Assembly: GCA_905233915.1 (NCBI GenBank)
Contig: CAJOFM010000011.1
Coordinates: forward strand, 1-64,000
DNA from: an uncultured Muribaculaceae bacterium
GTDB taxonomy: Bacteria > Bacteroidota > Bacteroidia > Bacteroidales > Muribaculaceae
DNA length: 64,000 nt
Reading direction: 5' to 3'
Of the stretch, positions 26,312-37,100 are shown in pieces. The position numbers and the translations under genes are program-made. Each line of letters starts with the position of its first letter. The first letter of the stretch is position 1. The notes below the pieces were generated by a model. The model was not told where the DNA came from and did not search any database. It worked only from the letters and a program-made list of their open reading frames with translations.

Positions 26312-26731
26312 TCATTTATTGTTTTTTAAGGCTTTGAATTCTTCAAAATCGACAATATAATCATCCTCGTCAAAATAGGTACTTGACAAGACCAAGGCAA
26401 CAGAATTGGTCGAGAAATTATTGATATACCGCCAAGTCATACGGGGAACATACAAGCCAATCTGGGGACGCGACAAGTGATAGGTCTGCTCCACATCGCC
26501 ATCGCTGACAACGACATCAAAGCTGCCGCTCAATGCCACCAACAGTTCCTGCTGCTGCTTGAAGGCATGACCATCGCGCCACATACCGCTAGGCACGTCG
26601 TATATCCAATAGTTGCGCTTGACCTCAAAGGGCACCTGCACTCCACTCTCGATAAAAGTGAGGTTTCCCCGCGGGTCTTTAATCTTGGGCAAATCTATGA
26701 GATGTACCTTATCTTGAAACTTTAATTCCAT
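26312..26731 (-). CDS. Second FdtA/WxcM-like cupin, second catalytic His replaced by Phe
   Basis: Paralogue of the next gene (139 aa): [10 protein letters not shown], then WRDGHAF where the downstream copy has GGHSH, then [12 protein letters not shown] and [14 protein letters not shown]. His55 is kept but the second His is Phe57. It may be a ketoisomerase with other stereospecificity, a partner subunit, or a non-catalytic paralogue. The ATG at 26731 is used (the upstream alternative is TTG); it overlaps the end of rfbA by 23 nt, so coupling is likely. Confidence 0.75.
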   Translation of the reverse strand: MELKFQDKVHLIDLPKIKDPRGNLTFIESGVQVPFEVKRNYWIYDVPSGMWRDGHAFKQQQELLVALSGSFDVVVSDGDVEQTYHLSRPQIGLYVPRMTWRYINNFSTNSVALVLSSTYFDEDDYIVDFEEFKALKNNK

Positions 26732-27602
26732 TTTTGGCAAGTTTAATGAGGTATTCTCCGTAGTGGTTCTTCTTCATGGGTTCAGCAAGCTCCAGCAACT
26801 TTTCGGCAGTAATCCAGCCCTTACGGAAGGCGATTTCCTCGAGCGCAGCAACTTGAACGCCCTGCATGTTAACGATGGTACCAATAAAGTTGGAGGCATC
26901 GGCCATCGACTCACTGGTGCCTGTATCAAGCCAAGCAAAACCACGGCCAAGTGTCTGCACATAAACCATATCACGGGCAAGAAACTCTTGATTAACGGTT
27001 GTGATTTCAAGTTCGCCACGGGCGCTCGGCTTAATATGCTTTGCGATCTCCACCACATCATTTGGATAGAAGTACAGGCCAGTCACCGCATAATTACTCT
27101 TGGGGTGCTCAGGCTTTTCTTCAAGACTAATGGCCTTGCCTTGCTTATCAAAGGCAACTACACCAAACCGGTTAGGATCCCTGACGGCATAGGCCCACAA
27201 TGTGGCGACCTTCTCGCGCTCGGTACGTTCCACAGCATCGAGAAGCATTTTGGTAAAACTTTGACCATAGAAGATATTGTCGCCCAGCACCAGACAAACG
27301 CTATCATCACCAATGAATGACTCACCAATGATGAACGCCTGCGCTAGTCCTTCGGGACGGGGCTGTTCGGCATACTCAAAGTGCACACCCAAGTCCTCAC
27401 CCGAGCCCAGCAAACGGCGGAACAAAGGCAAATCCTGCGGAGTGGAAATAATGAGAATCTCTCGTATTCCAGCCAGCATCAGCACCGAGATGGGATAATA
27501 CACCATAGGCTTGTCATAGATGGGTATCAGTTGCTTGGATATAGCCTTTGTCACGGGATAAAGCCGTGTGCCAGAGCCGCCTGCAAGTACAATTCCTTTC
27601 AT
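26709..27602 (-). CDS. rfbA: Glucose-1-phosphate thymidylyltransferase
   Basis: Makes dTDP-glucose, the first step for dTDP-rhamnose and dTDP-amino sugars. Begins [20 protein letters not shown] with the nucleotide-binding GGxGTRL motif, then [49 protein letters not shown] and the C-terminal [10 protein letters not shown]. Length 297 aa is normal. It is the first gene of a five-gene minus-strand operon. The 4,6-dehydratase (RfbB) needed downstream is not in this window and must be elsewhere. Confidence 0.96.
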   Translation of the reverse strand: MKGIVLAGGSGTRLYPVTKAISKQLIPIYDKPMVYYPISVLMLAGIREILIISTPQDLPLFRRLLGSGEDLGVHFEYAEQPRPEGLAQAFIIGESFIGDDSVCLVLGDNIFYGQSFTKMLLDAVERTEREKVATLWAYAVRDPNRFGVVAFDKQGKAISLEEKPEHPKSNYAVTGLYFYPNDVVEIAKHIKPSARGELEITTVNQEFLARDMVYVQTLGRGFAWLDTGTSESMADASNFIGTIVNMQGVQVAALEEIAFRKGWITAEKLLELAEPMKKNHYGEYLIKLAKNGIKVSR

Positions 27603-27752
27603 AATTCTATAGCTATGGTTGTCTAGTTTAACGATTTGTGTTCAGATTAATTGGCGAAGATACAAAGAATTTGATAATAAGACAAGCAAGTTATCAAAAA
27701 TTGTTGTTCACATGCTTCCATGACGCCAAATGAGGCCTCAAAATGCCGTTTA

Positions 27753-27769
27753 TAATTTCTCAGAAATTA
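27753..27769. promoter_or_regulatory. 17-bp palindrome between rfbA and pfp
   Basis: TAATTTCT-C-AGAAATTA is a perfect inverted repeat around one central base in the 356-bp divergent spacer 27603-27958. It could be an operator or chance. The spacer otherwise shows the pfp -7 box TAATTTTG (27887-27894) and AT-rich sequence without a gene. Confidence 0.3.
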
Positions 27770-27958
27770 CCGCTTTCGGGCAAAAAATCATCATTTTTTC
27801 AGCCAAAAGTGTCAAAAATTCTAAATAGGGCTGAATTTTTAAGAAATTTGTTATCGTAATATAAAGTCTGCGTGACAAATTTACAGTAATTTTGTCGTCG
27901 AAAAGTATAAGAGAGTAAAGAAGATTGTTTAACTGTATATAACAAACCCATATCCAAA

Positions 27959-29620
27959 ATGACTGACAATAAGAGTTATCTGGAGCAGATGAGGCTTACC
28001 TATAGGCCTAAACTGCCTGTTACGTTAAGGTGCCCCGTGCGTGCGGTCGAAGGAGAGCCCACACATTCCGTAGATGATCAAGAAGCTATCAAAGCCCTTT
28101 TCCCTTGCACTTATGGCATGCCTCAATTGACATTTGAACGCGACGATTCAGCGATGCCCCCCGAGAAGCCCTTCAACGTGGGTGTCATCCTCAGTGGCGG
28201 ACAGGCTCCTGGTGGCCACAACGTCATCTGCGGCCTCTATGACGGCATCAAGGCCTTGAACAAGTATTGCCGCCTTTATGGCTTCCTGGGTGGTCCTAAC
28301 GGTCTTGTCAAGCACCGCTACATTGAACTCACCGAGGACATCATCGAGCAGTACCGCAACACCGGCGGCTTTGACATGATTGGTTCAGGCCGCACAAAAC
28401 TCGAGACCCCTGAGCAATTTGAAGCCGGACTGTCCATCCTGCGTGAACTCAAAATCACCGCAGTGGTCATCATCGGTGGTGACGACAGCAACACTAACGC
28501 TGCAGTGCTCGCCGAGTACTACAAGGCTCACGACTCAGGCGTTCAAGTCATTGGTGTTCCCAAGACTATCGACGGCGACCTCAAGAACGAGCACATCGAG
28601 ATCTCGTTCGGCTTTGACACAGCCACTAAGGTCTACAGCGAACTTATCGGCAATGTTGCACGCGACTGCAACTCGGCCAAGAAATACTGGCACTTCATGA
28701 AGCTCATGGGACGCTCGGCATCACACATCGCCCTGGAGTGTGCCCTGCAGACCCGTCCCAACTACTGTATCATCAGTGAGGAGGTCGAGGCCCGCAATCT
28801 CACTCTCCATGACATTGCCGAGGAGATTGCCGACATCGTCATTAAGCGTCATGACATGGGTATGGATTATGGCACTGTCCTCGTTCCCGAGGGCATCGTC
28901 GAGTTTGTCCCCGCGATGAAGAAACTCATCGCCGAGCTCAACGAGATGCTCACCAACCATCCCGAAATCTCAGAGTTGCGCGAGATGGAACAGAACGAAC
29001 GCGTACGTGAGCTCCTGAGCGAGGAGAATCGTGTCATCTACGACTCTCTGCCCGATGACGTGGCACGCCAGCTCGCACTTGACCGCGACGAGCACGGTAA
29101 CGTGATGGTATCGCAGATTGAGAGTGAGCGCCTGCTCAGCCGCATGGTTGGCCACATTCTGGACGTACGTGCCGATGCTGGCGAGATTGAGCGCATCAAG
29201 TTCAAGACACAGCACCACTTCTTCGGTTACGAGGGACGCTGCTCCTTCCCGTCAAACTTTGACGCCGACTACTGCTACTCGCTCGGTTACAACGCTTCAC
29301 ACCTCATCTTTGTGGGCGCTACCGGTTACATGTCAGCCATCACCCACCTGGGACGCAAGGCACAGGATTGGGTAGCTTGTGGTGTTCCCATCACCATGAT
29401 GATGAACATGGAGCGTCGTTCAGGTAAGGACAAGCCCGTTATCCGCAAGGCCCTGGTTGACCTTGAAGGCGCACCGTTTAAGCACTTTGTCGAGAACCGC
29501 GAGCAGTGGGCGCTCGAGACGTGCTACATCTATCCCGGTCCCATCCAATTCTTCGGCCCCGAGGAACTGGTGGACAAGACTTCCTACACGCTGTTCTTTG
29601 AGCAGTTTGGTAAGGAATAA
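27959..29620 (+). CDS. pfp: Pyrophosphate-fructose 6-phosphate 1-phosphotransferase
   Basis: Catalyses the reversible PPi-dependent phosphorylation of fructose 6-phosphate in glycolysis. N-terminal GVILSGGQAPGGHNVI; GGDDSNTNA at about 174-182, where the second Asp marks PPi rather than ATP use; PKTIDGDLKN at about 200-209 with the PPi-type Lys and the catalytic Asp; MGRSASHIALECALQT; and PEGIVEFVPA. The 553 aa length fits the long (clade II) group found in Bacteroidota and plants. It is monocistronic, with a hairpin terminator. Confidence 0.94.
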   Translation: MTDNKSYLEQMRLTYRPKLPVTLRCPVRAVEGEPTHSVDDQEAIKALFPCTYGMPQLTFERDDSAMPPEKPFNVGVILSGGQAPGGHNVICGLYDGIKALNKYCRLYGFLGGPNGLVKHRYIELTEDIIEQYRNTGGFDMIGSGRTKLETPEQFEAGLSILRELKITAVVIIGGDDSNTNAAVLAEYYKAHDSGVQVIGVPKTIDGDLKNEHIEISFGFDTATKVYSELIGNVARDCNSAKKYWHFMKLMGRSASHIALECALQTRPNYCIISEEVEARNLTLHDIAEEIADIVIKRHDMGMDYGTVLVPEGIVEFVPAMKKLIAELNEMLTNHPEISELREMEQNERVRELLSEENRVIYDSLPDDVARQLALDRDEHGNVMVSQIESERLLSRMVGHILDVRADAGEIERIKFKTQHHFFGYEGRCSFPSNFDADYCYSLGYNASHLIFVGATGYMSAITHLGRKAQDWVACGVPITMMMNMERRSGKDKPVIRKALVDLEGAPFKHFVENREQWALETCYIYPGPIQFFGPEELVDKTSYTLFFEQFGKE

Positions 29621-29698
29621 TCATCCGTCAGGCTTATCGTTAGCAGGGCGTACCCGCTATACTATAAGTATATAGTTTAACTTCTAAACAGCTTGCTC

Positions 29699-29733
29699 CC
29701 CGCCCTTGGTCAATCAAGAGGCGGGGATTTTTT
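29699..29733 (+). terminator. Terminator of pfp
   Basis: Stem CCCGCC/GGCGGG extended by CTTG/CAAG with one bulge, followed by ATTTTTT. Confidence 0.8.
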
Positions 29734-29780
29734 ATCATCAGTGCCCGGTAAAAACGCATGGGTGAAGTAGCCGCAAGACA

Positions 29781-29919
29781 TAGGGTCGCGCCTTGGCGTG
29801 GCCGCAATGAGCTAGGCATTCGTGAAATTCGATATAATTGTATGCGGATGCTAATTAGTTTAACTGGCGTAATTCATAGTTCTTGATGAACGAACGGCCA
29901 CGCCAAGGCGAGGCCCTAC
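29781..29919. repeat. Pair of 24-bp terminal inverted repeats around a 91-bp AT-rich core
   Basis: TAGGGTCGCGCCTTGGCGTG... (29781-29804) and its near-exact inverse (29896-29919) match at 22 of 24 positions. No target-site duplication is obvious and no reading frame is seen inside. It could be a MITE-like remnant or a large hairpin. The remainder of 29621-30120 holds the pfp terminator and the hairpin at 30056. Confidence 0.6.
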
Positions 29920-30055
29920 AACATGCCACAAGCAAGCCCATCATGCCTATCTTATCTTCAATTGATTATCTATCAGTACACTACAATGTAAAACGCTATT
30001 TTACAAGACACTAATGTTTTTTTATATAGCAGTTATGGCCAGTAGACACATAGCA

Positions 30056-30091
30056 ATGCGGGGCGTCCTCATCGGTAGGGACGCCCCGCAT
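30056..30091. terminator. GC-rich hairpin downstream of C10 protease 1
   Basis: Perfect 13-bp stem ATGCGGGGCGTCC/GGACGCCCCGCAT with a 10-nt loop, about 30 nt after the stop. Related hairpins follow the other three proteases. No T-run follows, so it may stabilise the 3' end rather than terminate by itself. Confidence 0.6.
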
Positions 30092-30120
30092 GATATTCAG
30101 GGATTAATAATCAGTCTTGA

Positions 30121-33100
30121 TTACTTGGGGTTATTGGTTGCGGGCATTGCGGGTGCGTTGTTCGATCCACCACCATTCAGGATGAGGGAGATCAATGCGG
30201 TCACATCGGCCACGTTGCAAACCTGGTTGCCATCCATATCACCGCACAGCGGGCAAGCGGCATCATTGGTGCCCAAAATGTGGGCGATAAGCGCGGTAAC
30301 ATCACTCACGTTGATGAACGTATCGTGGTTCACGTCACCAAGCTGATAGGGATGAGCATTCTCATGCAGGGTTACCTCCTCGATGTTGCTCCAGTCGCTC
30401 TCGGTGCCATCGATGTAGAGGGCCTTAACCCTGTACAAGAAGGTACCACCAGCAGTGAGGTTCTCAACAGTGTAGAACTTGTTCTCAGGATCAATCTCGG
30501 TAATCAGACGATAGTTAGGACCACCAGTTTCGCTTGCCATGAGCGCTGCAGCGGTAGCGTCACCAGCATAAACCTCAATCTTTGCGATATCAGGCGAGTA
30601 GTTAGCATCGGTTGTTGTAATGGTAATCATATCACCTGCACTAGCGGTTACCAACCACGAGTAGGTTGCACCAGCAGTGAAATAGTGGTTCACCGAAGCG
30701 GTCTGCGGAGTGCCAACGGCAAGGTTGCCAACACCATCATTACTGTTACCTGTAGTAATCCTCATCGTGAAGGTAGCGTTGTTATATCCCTCAGGAACGG
30801 TATAGGTGATATTTCCAGGTGAATTAGCACCATTGTAATTATTCCTGAAGTACACTACACCAGTACCCTTGCGCAGGTTGGTACCACCCCAAGGTGCGGT
30901 AAAGGTCACTTCACCATAGCCACCAGGGTAATCAGAGCCGTTTAGGGTGTGGAGCAGCACGGGCTCAACAACCTTGGCATTTACCTCGACGGTATAGCTT
31001 GCCACATTGGCGACAGGAGTCTGGTCCATCCACTCGGCACGGAAACGGTCAATGGCTACGAACAAGTCATTGGGCTCAAGCATGACAGGAGCATACTTCG
31101 TTATGTTAGCCTGGCCAGCCAGGGTCACGGTAACGGGGTTAGCGCTGCCACCACTGATGGTAATCGTTGCGCTGTGGTTACCAAATGCCTCGGGAGCATA
31201 GTTCACAGTAACGGTCTTGCCAGCAGCGGCCTCGGCCAGCGTGATGGTGGTCGGCTCGATGCTGAAGACACCATTCTGGTCATTCAGATTAAGTGTCAGG
31301 TTGCTACCCTTCAGGTTCTGGCCAGTCACGATAAACGTCTGGCTGGTCGTTTCACCAATAATATTATTAAAGGTGAGTGAAGACGGAGTAGCAGTAATTG
31401 TGCGAACGGGCTCGGTGGCAGTACCATTGAGGGTAACCGTCTTGGAGTCGGCGCCGCCACCACTAACGGAAACAGTTGCATTATGGTTGCCTGCAGCAGT
31501 GGGTGAATAAGTCACATTCACCGTCTTGCCTGCAGCAGCCTCGGCAGCCGTAATGGAAGTGGGAGTAACGCTGTAAACTCCATTTGCACCGTTCACGGCC
31601 AATGTCAAGTTGCCGTTCAGATTAGTACCTGTCACGGTAAAGGTCTTGGTCACAACTTCATCAACGAGGGCGGCAAACGTCAACGATGACGGATCCACGC
31701 TGATGGCACGAGCAGGCTCGATAGCGGCACCACTCAAGTTAACCGTCTGAGAGGCTGCGCCACCACCACTGATGGTCACACTAGCAGCACTATTGCCGGC
31801 AGCCGTGGGCGAATAGGTCACGGTGACAGCTGCGCCATTGGCGGCCTCGCTGGCAGTGATGCTGGTCTTGTTGATACTATAAATGCCGTTGGCATTATTC
31901 AGTGTGAGGGTCAAGTCGCCAGTCAAGTTGGCGCCAGTAACATTGAATGTCTTGGTGTAGGAATTGCCTGTCTCACCGCTGAAGCTTAACGTAGCGGGGT
32001 TCACATTGATGATGGGATTGTTATCGGAAGCCGTGCCATCAAGAGCAACAGTTACAGGCTGGGCATCTGCTGTGGTGATGGTAAGAGTACCTGTGTGAGT
32101 GCCAGCTGTGGTGGGCTTGTAGGACACCGTTACGGTAGCACCATAGGTTGTCATTACATTGGCAGCAGTAATCTGTGTAGGAGAAACACTGAATCCAGAA
32201 CCGCTAACGCTCAAATAAACGGGGGCAATCACGTTAGTACCTGTAACCCTAAGGGTCTTGGTGGCTGTCTCGCCAACAGTAGCGTTAAACGACAAGGATG
32301 ACTTGTTGGACTTCAATGCAGGTCTCTCAACACAAATACCCGTAACCGGTACGGTCTTGGATTCAGCGCCACTGCTTGACGCAGTGATTGTTGCCGTAGT
32401 GGTACCCAGTTCGGTAGGATTATAGGTAACGGTTACCGTCACACCAAGGGGAGCCTCGGTTTTCGCAATAGATCTAGGCGAAATCGAGTAGCCTGTGCCA
32501 TTAACACTCAGACTGATATTGTTAGTCAGATTCCTACCCTTAACGACGAAGGTCTTGGTATAGGTCTCATTAGCATAACAACCCGAGAAGGTCAACTCAG
32601 CAGGATCAACTGTGATGATAGGATCAGTACCACCAGGTTGGATACCGATGATCATCTGTTGCCACTGGTTGAAGGTGCCAGTCGTGTTACCATAGCTTGA
32701 AGCAAATGCGTTCAGGGCACACCAGGCATTGCCTAATCCACTCCAACCAAAGTTACAGTGATACTTATTGGTGCTACTGTTGTAACCATCGACATTAAAG
32801 GCATGGCCGCCAGAGCTCGAATAAGCCATAAACACAATGGGACGGGCTTGAGACATCTCAGTCTGAATCAGGCTTGCCCACTGAGCGTCAGAGTAAAGAG
32901 TCTGTCCTGTATTCATGTTGTTCTTCCTTACCAATCGGGTAGTGCTCTCTTCATAGCCAAAGAGCTTGAACATATCAGCTACATTCTGACTGTTATAAGC
33001 ACTGATACCACTACCGCTTGTACCATAGTCCATTTTCTCGGCCTGGCCCACATAGCGCATCAGCGTGGCAACAGCATTGCCCTGAGCGGTTGTGTAACCA

Positions 33101-33810
33101 TTTGCATAGCTGGCCCTCATGTTTGCCCAGTCAAAGGTGGTTGAGGGCAGAGGATCAATATAGAGACTATAAGAATCATTGAGCGACGTTGTATAGCCAG
33201 GAACTGTGGGGGTGGCAGTCGTCGGGAACTGCCAGTAATACATCACCATTGCAGCCGAAGTTGCGGGGCAACCTGTCAAGCACTGATAGCTTGAGCCTTG
33301 GTAGGTGAACTTACATTCATTATAGTACGGCCTATCCTGGTCCCAGTTGCAGTCCAGCATGTAGGTACCACCAGAGTCAGATCCACGCAACGAAGGTGAA
33401 AGTTGGGGGCCAACAATGGGCTGAACCACCAAACCCGGGTGCTCCTGCAAGTACATGATTTCATTCTTGTACTGGTCGAGCATGTCCAGCATACCCAGGG
33501 GCAGATTGTTGATGTCGTTGAGGGGAGCGTCACCAATCATGAGAACCTCCTCGGCACGGTCATCACCAGCAATAACAAGGAAAGTGGTTGAGGTGTTGTA
33601 AATGTAATAGACAGGCTCATTGATTTTTCCGCCCATCTCGGCCTTCAGCAACACAGGGTTTAATGCCTCAGGGCCCATCAATTTACCGGCATAAAGCTTA
33701 TTGGACAAAAAGCTTTTTGCCTTTCTAAACGCCGTTGCCTGGTCAACAGGCGCGGCACTTAATGACATCGCCAGCATGGCGGTTGCCATCAATAGTAGAA
33801 ATTTCTTCAT
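30121..33810 (-). CDS. Giant streptopain-like (C10) cysteine protease with five Ig-like repeats and dockerin-type tail, copy 1
   Basis: Predicted secreted cysteine protease of 1229 aa. Signal peptide 1-19; Spi-type inhibitory propeptide about 20-150 (DQATAFRKAKSFLSNK...STTFLVIAGDD); C10 catalytic domain about 150-390 with nucleophile Cys181 (TGCPATSAAMVMYYW) and His336 (GGHAFNVDGY) followed by NFGWSG. Five beta-sandwich repeats of about 95 residues follow (each VxPxxLxF...TKTFxVTGxNL...VTVTYxP). Then a fibronectin III-like domain split by a carbohydrate-binding-like insertion, and two dockerin-type Ca loops (GDVNHDTFINVSDVTALIAH; GDMDGNQVCNVADVTALISL) with CPLC between them. Catalytic residues are intact. 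It has its own promoter. Closest relative in the window is copy 2. Confidence 0.88.
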   Translation of the reverse strand: MKKFLLLMATAMLAMSLSAAPVDQATAFRKAKSFLSNKLYAGKLMGPEALNPVLLKAEMGGKINEPVYYIYNTSTTFLVIAGDDRAEEVLMIGDAPLNDINNLPLGMLDMLDQYKNEIMYLQEHPGLVVQPIVGPQLSPSLRGSDSGGTYMLDCNWDQDRPYYNECKFTYQGSSYQCLTGCPATSAAMVMYYWQFPTTATPTVPGYTTSLNDSYSLYIDPLPSTTFDWANMRASYANGYTTAQGNAVATLMRYVGQAEKMDYGTSGSGISAYNSQNVADMFKLFGYEESTTRLVRKNNMNTGQTLYSDAQWASLIQTEMSQARPIVFMAYSSSGGHAFNVDGYNSSTNKYHCNFGWSGLGNAWCALNAFASSYGNTTGTFNQWQQMIIGIQPGGTDPIITVDPAELTFSGCYANETYTKTFVVKGRNLTNNISLSVNGTGYSISPRSIAKTEAPLGVTVTVTYNPTELGTTTATITASSSGAESKTVPVTGICVERPALKSNKSSLSFNATVGETATKTLRVTGTNVIAPVYLSVSGSGFSVSPTQITAANVMTTYGATVTVSYKPTTAGTHTGTLTITTADAQPVTVALDGTASDNNPIINVNPATLSFSGETGNSYTKTFNVTGANLTGDLTLTLNNANGIYSINKTSITASEAANGAAVTVTYSPTAAGNSAASVTISGGGAASQTVNLSGAAIEPARAISVDPSSLTFAALVDEVVTKTFTVTGTNLNGNLTLAVNGANGVYSVTPTSITAAEAAAGKTVNVTYSPTAAGNHNATVSVSGGGADSKTVTLNGTATEPVRTITATPSSLTFNNIIGETTSQTFIVTGQNLKGSNLTLNLNDQNGVFSIEPTTITLAEAAAGKTVTVNYAPEAFGNHSATITISGGSANPVTVTLAGQANITKYAPVMLEPNDLFVAIDRFRAEWMDQTPVANVASYTVEVNAKVVEPVLLHTLNGSDYPGGYGEVTFTAPWGGTNLRKGTGVVYFRNNYNGANSPGNITYTVPEGYNNATFTMRITTGNSNDGVGNLAVGTPQTASVNHYFTAGATYSWLVTASAGDMITITTTDANYSPDIAKIEVYAGDATAAALMASETGGPNYRLITEIDPENKFYTVENLTAGGTFLYRVKALYIDGTESDWSNIEEVTLHENAHPYQLGDVNHDTFINVSDVTALIAHILGTNDAACPLCGDMDGNQVCNVADVTALISLILNGGGSNNAPAMPATNNPK

Positions 33811-33864
33811 AAATGTATTGATTTGTGAATATTAAAAGATTTTCATGTTTTTATTAAAGCCCCG

Positions 33865-33896
33865 CAAAAGTAGGCATTTAGCTAATAATAACCAAA
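33865..33896 (-). promoter_or_regulatory. Promoter of C10 protease 1
   Basis: TTTG (33893-33896), 20-bp spacer, TACTTTTG (33865-33872) on the minus strand. The remainder of 33811-34103 is AT-rich leader plus the degenerate hairpin after copy 2. Confidence 0.75.
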
Positions 33897-34004
33897 TTAT
33901 TCAAGTTTTTTGTCAACGAAAACCCGTTTTTTAACAACAAAAAACATTTTTTACCAATCAGTCTTATCTAACCCGTATCCATAAGGGGGCCTGGACAAGA
34001 AAAA

Positions 34005-34036
34005 GCAAGGCGCCCCAATCTGTAAGGACGCCCTGC
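34005..34036. terminator. Degenerate GC-rich hairpin downstream of C10 protease 2
   Basis: GCAAGGCGCCCC and AGGACGCCCTGC pair with about three mismatches. It aligns with the better hairpins after copies 1, 3 and 4, including the trailing ATTCAG.GACTAAT segment, so it looks like a decayed homologue. Confidence 0.45.
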
Positions 34037-34103
34037 ATAATATTCAGAGACTAATAATCAGCCTACATTACTGCATCATAGGTTTTTAAACCTGTAATTG
34101 CTT

Positions 34104-37100
34104 TTACTCACCACTATTCAGGATGATGGCAATGAGTGTGGTCACATCTGCTACATTAATGTCACCATTGCCATCAACATCACCACAAGCGGGGCAAGCG
34201 GTGTCATTGTTGCCCAGGATGTAAGCGATGAGCGTGGTCACGTCACTCACGTTGACGTTACCGCTATGGTCAACATCACCGATCTGATAGGGATGATCAT
34301 TCTCGTGCAGCGTTACCTCCTCGATGTTGCTCCACTCGCTCTCGGTTCCGTCGAGATAGATGGCCTTAACCCTATAGAGGAAGGTGCCCTCGGCGGTGAG
34401 GTTCTTAACCAGGTAATACTTGTTGGTAATGTCAGTAATTAAGCGGTAGTTGGCATCACCCGTCTCGTTGGCCATGAGATTCACAGTAGTGGCATCACCA
34501 GCATAAACCTCGATCACGGCGATATCAGGCGAGTAGTTAGCGTCGGTCGTAGTAATGGTGATCTTCTGGCCCGAGCTTGCGGTCACTACCCAAGAATAGG
34601 TCTCGCCAACGCTGAAACGATGGTTCACCGAAGCGGTTTGCGGAGTACCTACAGCAAGGTTACCGGAGCCATCAGTGGTAGTGGCCGTGGTAATCTTCAT
34701 CGTGAAGGTAGCATTCTCGTAACCCTCAGGAATGGTGTAGGTGATATTACCTGCAGTACCGGTATTGTTGTAATAGTTCCTGAAGTAGATGATCGAGTTA
34801 AGACCGCCACGCACGTTGGTGCCGCCCCAAGGAGCAGGCAGCGAGATGTCATAGTAGCCAGTTGAGCTGCCTGTGAAATCAGTTCCGTGGATGGTGTGCA
34901 GCAGCACTACCTCGGGCTCAACGGGTTTGGGACTTACCTCGAGCGTGTAGCTGGTCACGTTATCGGCGGGAGTCTGGTCAGTCCAGTCGGCACGGAACTG
35001 CGTCAGCGCTACGAGGTCATCGTTGGCAGGCAGCATCACGGGAGCGAACTTGACAAGGTCGGCCTGGCCGTTCAGGGCCACGGTCACCGTCTGAGCATTG
35101 GGGCTGGTGATGGTTACAGTACCGGTGTTGGTACCAAATGCCGTCGGAGTGTAGGTCACATTGACATAGGCATTGTTAGCGGCACCCGGGATAATCTCGG
35201 TCTTGTCGATGGTGAAGCCTTCACCCTCAACAGCCAGCGAGACGTTACCCTCAAGGTTAGCGGCATTCAGGACAAATGACTGAGTGACGGGAGTGCCAAC
35301 GGTAGTGACGAAATTCAGCGTGGTGGGATTAGCTGAAATCGTGGGAACCGTTGCTGCAATACCATTGAGCGAAACGACAACCTGTTGTGCGCCATTGCTT
35401 GAGATAGCAACTTGGCCCGTGTGGGTTCCACCAGTTGTCGGCCTATAAGTCACTGTGACGGTGGAGCCAGTGGTAGCAGCACTCTGGCTGATGCCGGTCT
35501 TATCGATGGAGAAGCCTGTGCCAGTAGCTGACAGATATACAGTACCCGTCAAGTCGGTACCTCTTACCACAAAGGTCTTGGTTACCGTTTCTCCGACGGT
35601 GGCATTAAACGACAAGGAGTTGGGCGTGGCCGTGAGGGTAGGTGTTCCCACAGCAGTACCATTCAAGTTAACGGTAACCGTCTGAGCGCCAGTGCTTGAG
35701 AGTGTCACAGTGCCCGTGTTGGTTCCGATAGCAGTAGGATTATAAGTAACCGTGAGCGTTGCGCCAGCGCTAGCTTGTGTCCTATTGATGGTAGTTTTGT
35801 CCACCGAGAAGCCTTCGCCAGAAACAGCGACGCTTACATTAGCGGTCAGGTCGGTACCAGTCACAGTAATTGTCCTAGTCACCGGAGTTCCGACTGTAGT
35901 GCTCATGCTCAACGAGGTGGGATTGGCCGTAATCCTGGGAACCGAAGTAGCCGTACCAGAAACCGAAACGGTCTTTTCATCGGCGCCACTGCTCGAGAGC
36001 GTGATCGTGCCAGTCTGAGTGCCCGATGAGGTGGGCTTATAAGTAACCGTGACAGTTGCACCAGCCTGAGCCTGGGCTGCGGTGATGGTCGTGGGTGAAA
36101 CAGTGAAGGTGCCACTGTTGGACGAAACAGTCACAGCACCACGCAGGTCAGAACCCGTAACGGTGAAGGTCTTGGTATAGGTCTCACCAGTAGTGCAACC
36201 CGTCCAGTTCAACGAAGTGGGAGTTACAGTAATCACGGGAGTCGTGCTGCTGGGCGGCTGGATACCGATAACAGCCTGCTGGCCAGAGTTGAAAGTATAA
36301 TAACTATAGCCGAAAGAATTCATTGAGCACCAAGCATCGCCATCGCCACTCCATCCAAAGTTAACGTGATACTTGTTGCTGGAACTGTCGTAACCGTCAA
36401 CATTGAAAGCATGGCCACCGGCATAGCTCGAAACAGCCATAAACACGATGGGACGGCCGGCAATCATCTCATTTTGAATCAAGGTTGCCCAATTGCTTTC
36501 GGTATAAGAAGATTTCTGAACCACGCGGCAAGTGCTGGCATCATATCCAAATGTGGTGTACATGTCAACAATGTTTTGGGTATCAGAAGTGTAGATACCA
36601 CTGCCGCCAGCACTCTCGGTGCCATACATCATCTGCTCACCCTGTCCCACATAGCGCATCAGCGTGGCGACAGCATTGCCCTGAGCGGTTGTGTAGCCAT
36701 TTGAATAGCTGTCCTTCATGTTGTTCCAATCAAAGGTAGTGGCAGCAAGCGAAGGATAAGTGAAGGTTACGCTTCTAGAGCTAGATATCTCTAATTGACC
36801 GCTATAAGAAGGCATTGCTGCAACTTGCGAGGTCGGGTATTTCCAATAATACATCACCATCGACGCCGATGTTGCAGGGCAACCGGTGTAGCACTGGTAG
36901 GTGGTATTGCTATAGGTAAACTTACACAGGTTCCAATAAGGATCAGTCTGATCCCAAGTGCAGGTCAACAGCGGACCATACTTAGTGGCACGCAAATTAG
37001 GATTCTCAGGTTTCGCAATCCTGTCCACCTTCAATCCAGGATGTTCCTGCAGGTATTCAATCTCTTCCTTGTATTGCCCGAGCATGTCCTTCATACCAGG

